Assembly (NCBI RefSeq): GCF_023091745.1
Contig: NC_068912.1
Span: forward strand, 54,304,567-54,368,566
Length of the DNA stretch: 64,000 nucleotides
Direction: 5' to 3'
Source: Budorcas taxicolor
Lineage: Eukaryota; Chordata; Mammalia; Artiodactyla; Bovidae
The translations under genes were made by a program, and so were the position numbers. Below the pieces are notes generated by a model. It was not told where the DNA came from, searched no databases, and saw only the letters and a program-made list of their open reading frames with translations. The first letter of the stretch is position 1; each line of letters opens with the position of its first letter. Of this stretch, positions 59,024 to 64,000 are shown in pieces.

Positions 59024-60510
59024 AGAATTAAAGAATAGAGCTTTCCTGGTCACTCTTATCCAAGGCATTACTCAAGAAGTTTAAAACTAAGAAAAGCATC
59101 ACCATAGTTGATAATATTTAAGTTTCACATTTTCACTACACTAAAATTTGCAAAGACATGCAGTTCTATAATTGAAGTCATGTGCTTCTTCCTCACGATA
59201 TTGTAAACTGTGTAGCAAGACGCACTTTACCACTCTGCCAGCACAGGAAGTATCGTAAGCTGGTACCACCCAGGAACTTCTTCTTCCAGATGACCACTAG
59301 TTAGACAAGTGGATACTGAGCAAAGTCTTAGGTCAAGGTCTTGGGACATAGTTGGTCATGAGTTTGACCAAATGCACAAGAGGTTGGGAAGAACCATTCT
59401 AGCTTCTAGTAAAGGCAGTATATGGTGTCCCATTGTTTCAAGACTGCACCGTCTGTCAGTAGTGATGTGACTCCTGGATACCTGGAATGGGCGGTGCTTA
59501 CTGGTGAATCCCAAGCTGAGGCAAATCACCTTGTATAGTGATCTAGAAGGTCTACAGGATTTCCACAGGAAGATGGAAGGAACCATTAGCATGATTATAA
59601 CCTGGATCATGAATAAAGGGGCTAAAAAAGGAAACTTCCCTTCTTGTTCATTTCGCCCAGATTTTAATTTTAATTACTTTAATTAATAACTTTAATGGGA
59701 CACTTTAGAACTTCAAGTGACACTAGACTAAACATAGTGACAGGATGACAATTATACATTGTCTTTGTAGCCGTTTATAACTTGCAAAAATGAGCTTGAA
59801 ATGATGGCAGATAATGTGTTAGAAAACTGAGCTAAATTAATTATTAAATTGTTCATTACCCTGAAGTTTAGGCTACTGTTTCCCAATTCTTGAGTCACAT
59901 CCTCCAAGAGAATATGGGTTGTTTTTGACTTTTTTTGATCAGTAAAATAATACTCTTGGTATTACTTAGGACTTTATCACAACTGTCAAAAGCCCTAGGT
60001 AAGTGCTTAAAACTTCTTAGAGCAATGAAGAATTATTTCAGTTTGGAAGTAAAAATGTAAAATGTTGAACTTTACATTTCTGATTTTTTATAGTTTTTCA
60101 CCAAAAAAGTATAATATTTTCGTTTATATAGCCATGATTGGCTAATGTTTTTGGAAAATCTGGGATAGTAACTATTCATGAGTATGTCCTCAACTCTGCC
60201 ATAAAGCAGCCACAGATGATACACAAATGGATGGTGTGCCTGTTTTCCAAGAAACCATTGTTTTAAAATTCCGCTGGCAACCAGAAGCCATAATTTGCAG
60301 ACTCTTGCTTTATATAATAGAAACATTCATCAAAGCTTTTCACATCTGCTTTATGTTCCTTGCATTTGTAAGGAATATAGGGATTACATCGCATATGTTA
60401 GCACTGTGAAAAAGATTATACAGTGTTTCAAAATATTACGTGATGAGAGAAAAGCAGAGAAGCAGCTAATGCCACTGAATCTTCATTAATAAACCTGCTT
60501 GTTCTGGTTG
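59024..60510 (+). other. GBP 3' UTR and polyadenylation signals
   Basis: AATAAA occurs at 59612-59617 and at 60488-60493. The second is followed by a GT-rich and T-rich stretch and is the better candidate for the transcript end. Frames within this region have no support. Confidence 0.6.
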
Positions 60511-61300
60511 CCTTGGGACCTTTTTTTCCATTGAATCTTCCCTTCATTTCCCATCTGCATGGAGAATGCCTCCTTCCACAGTTAGGCAAGTGCTGATAAG
60601 AAGTAGTTTTTTACTCAGACTGCAGCTTCATAGGGGACCGCGTGAGACTCAAGCATATCAAGTGGAGTATTTATGTAAATTCACTCTGTAGTTCCCACAC
60701 TCACTGCAACAAAGGAGTAAACCAAATACATTTTTATTAGTTAAACTTCATTGTAGAAAAGAGTAGCTCTGCATTCAAAACCTAATAGTGGTTTCTTTGT
60801 TAATCATATAAAAATAAGAAAGTTAAAGCTAAACAAAACTAACTCCCTTTCTAGTTTTGTAGCATGAGTTTCTATACCAGATTATAAGCTATATCATTAA
60901 ATAAACTAAACTCCATAACTGCAGAATTAATGTAACTTCTATAACCTATGCATTTTTATCTGCCTCTAGAAGATCAAGCAGGCATTCATAAGCAGAATTT
61001 ATGAGAAGACTGAGATGAGAAATTTATATTCCTATTTGCCATCATGCAGCATTTCCTTTTCCTTATTTGTGTCCATGTTAAGAGGAGGCCAATGAAATGG
61101 AGAAGCTGGCATCAAAGGAGGGTGAACACTGAGTCATCACCTGAGTCCAGTTCTGAAACAGGTTTTCAGTAGTATAGCAGCGAAGACTATCTTGAAACCT
61201 CATTTCAGAACCCATAATGAGGGCATGAATGTCCAGACAAATAGGCAGGATTTGTTAGACAACAGAATTGTTCATGTATTAGCGATGTCCCTGTGGTGCA
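60511..61300. other. Downstream intergenic stretch
   Basis: No gene or clear repeat recognised. Confidence 0.5.
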
Positions 61301-61301
61301 T

Positions 61302-61505
61302 AAGGGCTTCCTATGTGGTAAACAACCTGATTCCCAATGCAGGAGACAAGAGTTCAATCCCTGGGTCAGGAAGATCCCCTGGGGAGGGGTATGGCAACAC
61401 TATCCAGTATTCTTGCTGGAAGAATCTCATGGACAGAGGAGCCCGGCAGGCTACACAGTCTACAGGGTCACACAGAGTCGGACACAACTGAAGCGACTTA
61501 GAATG
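61302..61505 (+). mobile_element. Bov-tA SINE
   Basis: GGGCTTCCTATGTGGTAAAC head and a BovA body ending AGTCGGACACAACTGAAGCG. Confidence 0.9.
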
Positions 61506-61639
61506 CATGCACACACACGTGATGCATCAAATGAAAGACTGAGAAAGTAAAGGACATACGGTGGAGGCATGAGAACACTAACATTTTGGGGGTGAGAAGA
61601 GGCAGGATGGGATATGCAGGCATTGGCTCTAGGAGTTCT

Positions 61640-61780
61640 GAGACAAGGTTATGTCTCATTTTTGTGGAGTACTTATCATGTACTGGGCATTGTTTTAAGT
61701 CCTCAGTGGCCAGAAGTGAAAAAAGTGGATAAAATCCGTGCCCCATGCAACTCTAGTCTAAGGTCAGGCAGGTGATTGTG
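61640..61780 (+). repeat. Ancient mammalian interspersed repeat relic
   Basis: GAGTACTTATCATGTACTGG, then GGCATTGTTTTAAGT and AAATCCGTGCCCCATG, resemble a common old mammalian repeat. Family not assigned. Confidence 0.45.
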
Positions 61781-61811
61781 AAACAAAGATAGTCAAAGTC
61801 CACATAGGTGT

Positions 61812-63345
61812 TCAGTTCAGTTCAGTTCAGTTGTTCAGTCGTGTCCGACTCTTTGCGACCCCATGAATCGCAGCACGCCAGGCCTCCCTGTCCATCACCA
61901 ACTCCCGGAATTCACTCAAACTCATGTCCATCAAGTCAGTGATGCCATTCAGCCGTCTCATCCTCTGTTGTCCCCTTCTCCTCCTGCCCCCAATCCCTCC
62001 CAGAATCAGAGTCTTTTCCAATGAGTCAACTCTTCGCATGAGGCAGCCAAAGTACTGGAGTTTCAGCTTTAGCATCATTCCTTCCAAAGAACTCCCAGGG
62101 CTGATCTCCTTTAGAATGGACTGGTTGGATCTCCTTGCAGTCCAAGGGACTCTCAAGAGTCTTCCCAACTCCACAGTTCAAAAGCATCAATTCTTTGGCA
62201 CTCAGCTTTCTTCACAGTCCAACTCTCACATCCATACATGACCACAGGAAAAACCATAGCATTGACTATACGGACATTTGCAGGCAAAGTAATGTCTCTG
62301 CTTTTCAATATGCTATCTAGGTTGGTCATAACTTTTCTTCCAGGGTGCAAGCATCTTTTAATTTAATGGCTGCAGTCTCAATCTGCAGTGATTTTGGAGC
62401 CCCCCAAAATAAAGTCTGACACTGTTTCCACTGTTTCCCCATCTATTTCCCATGAAGTGATGGGACCGGATGCCATGATCTTCGTTTTCTGAATGTTGAG
62501 CTTTAAGACAACTTTTTCACTCTCCTCTTTCACTTTCATCAAGAGACTTTTTAGCTCCTCTTCACTTTCTGCCATAAGGGTGGTGTCACCTGCATATCTG
62601 AGGTTATTGATATTTCTCCCAGCAAGCTTGATTCCAGCTTGTGCTTCATCCAGCCCAGCGTTCCTCATGATATACTCTGCATAGAAGTTAAATAAGCAGG
62701 GTGACAATATACAGCTTTGACGTACTCCTTTTCCTATTTGAAACCAGTCTGTTGTTCCATGTTCAGTTCTACCTGTTGTTTCCTGACCTGCATACAGATT
62801 TCTCCAGAGGCAGGTCAGGTGGTCTGGTATTCCCATCTCTTTCAGAATTTTCCACAGTTTATTATGATCCACAGAAAGGCTTTGGCATAGTCAATAAGGC
62901 AGAAATAGATGTTTTTCTGGAACTTTCTTGCTTTTCCCATGATCCAACGGATGTTGGCCATTTGATCTCTGGTTCCTCTGCCTTTTCTAAAACCAGCTTG
63001 AACATCATGAAGTTCACGGTTCATGTATTGCTGAAGCCTGGCTTGGAGAATTTTGAGCATTACTTTACTAGCGTGTGAGATGAGTGCAATTGTGTGGTAG
63101 TTTGAGCATTCTTTGGCATTGTCTTTCTTTGGGATTGGATGAAAACTGACCTTTTGCTGTCCTGTAGCCACTGCTGAGTTTTCCAAATTTGCTGGCATAT
63201 TGAGTGCAGCACTTTCACAGCATCATCTTTCATGGTTTGAAATAGCTCTACTGGAATTCCATTATCTCCATTAGCTTTGTTTGTAGTGATGCTTTCTAAG
63301 GCCCACTTGACTTCACATTCCAAATGTCTGGCTCTAGGATGTCAC
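61812..63345 (-). mobile_element. 5'-truncated BovB, antisense
   Basis: TTCAGTTCAG start, RT with YAGD in place of YADD in the 62378-62872 frame (LRYAGDTTLMAES), and linker sequence to 63345. A short deletion near 62870 shifts the DYAKAFDCVDHN block. Confidence 0.92.
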
Positions 63346-63399
63346 TAGATGTATAGGTATTTATTTCACACCAAGCAATTCTTTTTAAATTTTTTAAAT

Positions 63400-64000
63400 T
63401 AATTATTTTATTTTAATTGGAGGCTAATTACTTTACAATATTATGGTGGTTTTTGCCATACACTGACATGAATCAGCCACGGGTGTATATGTGTCCCTCT
63501 GTCTCGAACCCCTTTCCCATTTCCCTCCCCATTCCATCTCTCTGAGTTGTCCCAGTGCACTGGCTTTGAGTGTCCTGTTTCATGCATTGAACTTGGACTG
63601 GTCATCTATTTCACATATGGTAATATATATGTTTCAATGTTATTTTCTCAAATCATCCCACCCTCACCCTCTCCCACAGAGTCCAAAATTCTGTTCTTTA
63701 TATCTATGTCTCTTTTGCTCCCTTGCATATAGGGTCATCCTTACCATCTTTCTAAATTCCATATATATGCGTTAATGTACTTTATTGGTGTTTTCCTTTC
63801 TGACTTACTTTACTCTGTAGAATAGGCTCCAGTTTCATCCATCTCATTAGAACTGACTCAAATGCATTCTTTTTAACACCTGAGTAATATTCCCTTGTGT
63901 ATATGTACCACAACTTTCTTATCCATTCATATGCCGATGAACATCTAGGTTGCTTCCATGTCCTAGCTATTGTAAATAGCACTGTGATGAACATTGTGGT
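63400..64000 (-). mobile_element. Ruminant L1 3' end, antisense, continues past window
   Basis: AATTGGAGGCTAATTACTTT start, AATCATCCCACCCTCACCCT, and ATTCCATATATATGCGTTAA are ruminant L1 3' sequence in reverse. L1 text is unbroken up to base 64000. Confidence 0.88.

Noticed and set aside
59024..60490. Small frames of 60-84 codons downstream of the GBP stop
   Set aside because: They fall in the probable 3' UTR and show no family resemblance.
1..64000. Endogenous retrovirus or LTR element
   Set aside because: I looked for paired LTRs and retroviral protein motifs and saw none. All RT frames match BovB or L1 type elements.

Overview
The window is mammalian nuclear DNA from a ruminant, most likely a bovid such as cattle. 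The evidence is dense BovB LINEs, Bov-tA and Bov-A2 SINEs, and ruminant-type L1. No prokaryotic, viral or CRISPR feature was seen. More than half of the sequence is interspersed repeats, and most open reading frames belong to BovB and L1 copies.

Two guanylate-binding protein (GBP) loci lie on the + strand, so this is part of an interferon-inducible GBP cluster. The first (about 7.4-22.6 kb) is a GBP4/6/7-type pseudogene. Exons matching 3, 4, 5, 6, 7, 8 and the last coding exon survive. The P-loop exon 2 and exons 9-10 were not found. The lesions include a lost exon 3 donor, a 20-nt deletion in exon 4, frameshifts in exons 5, 6 and the last exon, and a nonsense codon plus a 25-bp tandem duplication in exon 7.

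The second (about 40.3-60.5 kb) is a GBP1/2/5-type gene. It has an ISRE/GAS-like promoter element at 40321-40343 and a noncoding exon 1 ending at 40497. After an 8.5-kb first intron filled with nested BovB copies come ten coding exons (49040-59023). They give about 593 residues with a complete GTPase motif set (P-loop K51/S52, DTEG 97-100, TLRD 181-184) and a C-terminal CFLG box. Exon lengths fit the classical GBP layout. The main anomaly is that the expected exon 6 donor reads CA, not GT, so the gene may be mis-spliced or a recent pseudogene.

Region by region: 0.6-1.9 kb antisense L1; 2.1-5.9 kb a nearly full-length antisense BovB with a young L1 inside; 7.4-22.6 kb the pseudogene, split by an antisense L1 (7.5-14.3 kb) that itself took BovB and SINE insertions; 22.9-31 kb intergenic DNA with several antisense BovB copies; 31.1-37.7 kb an old antisense L1 with a SINE array; 37.7-39.2 kb antisense BovB; 40.3-60.5 kb the GBP gene; 61-64 kb a SINE, BovB and a ruminant L1 that runs off the end.

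I found no convincing previously undescribed system. The points most worth a second look are the exon 6 donor, the retained GBP promoter, the opposed BovB pair in intron 1, and the SINE array with unusually long direct repeats at 31.2-32.0 kb.
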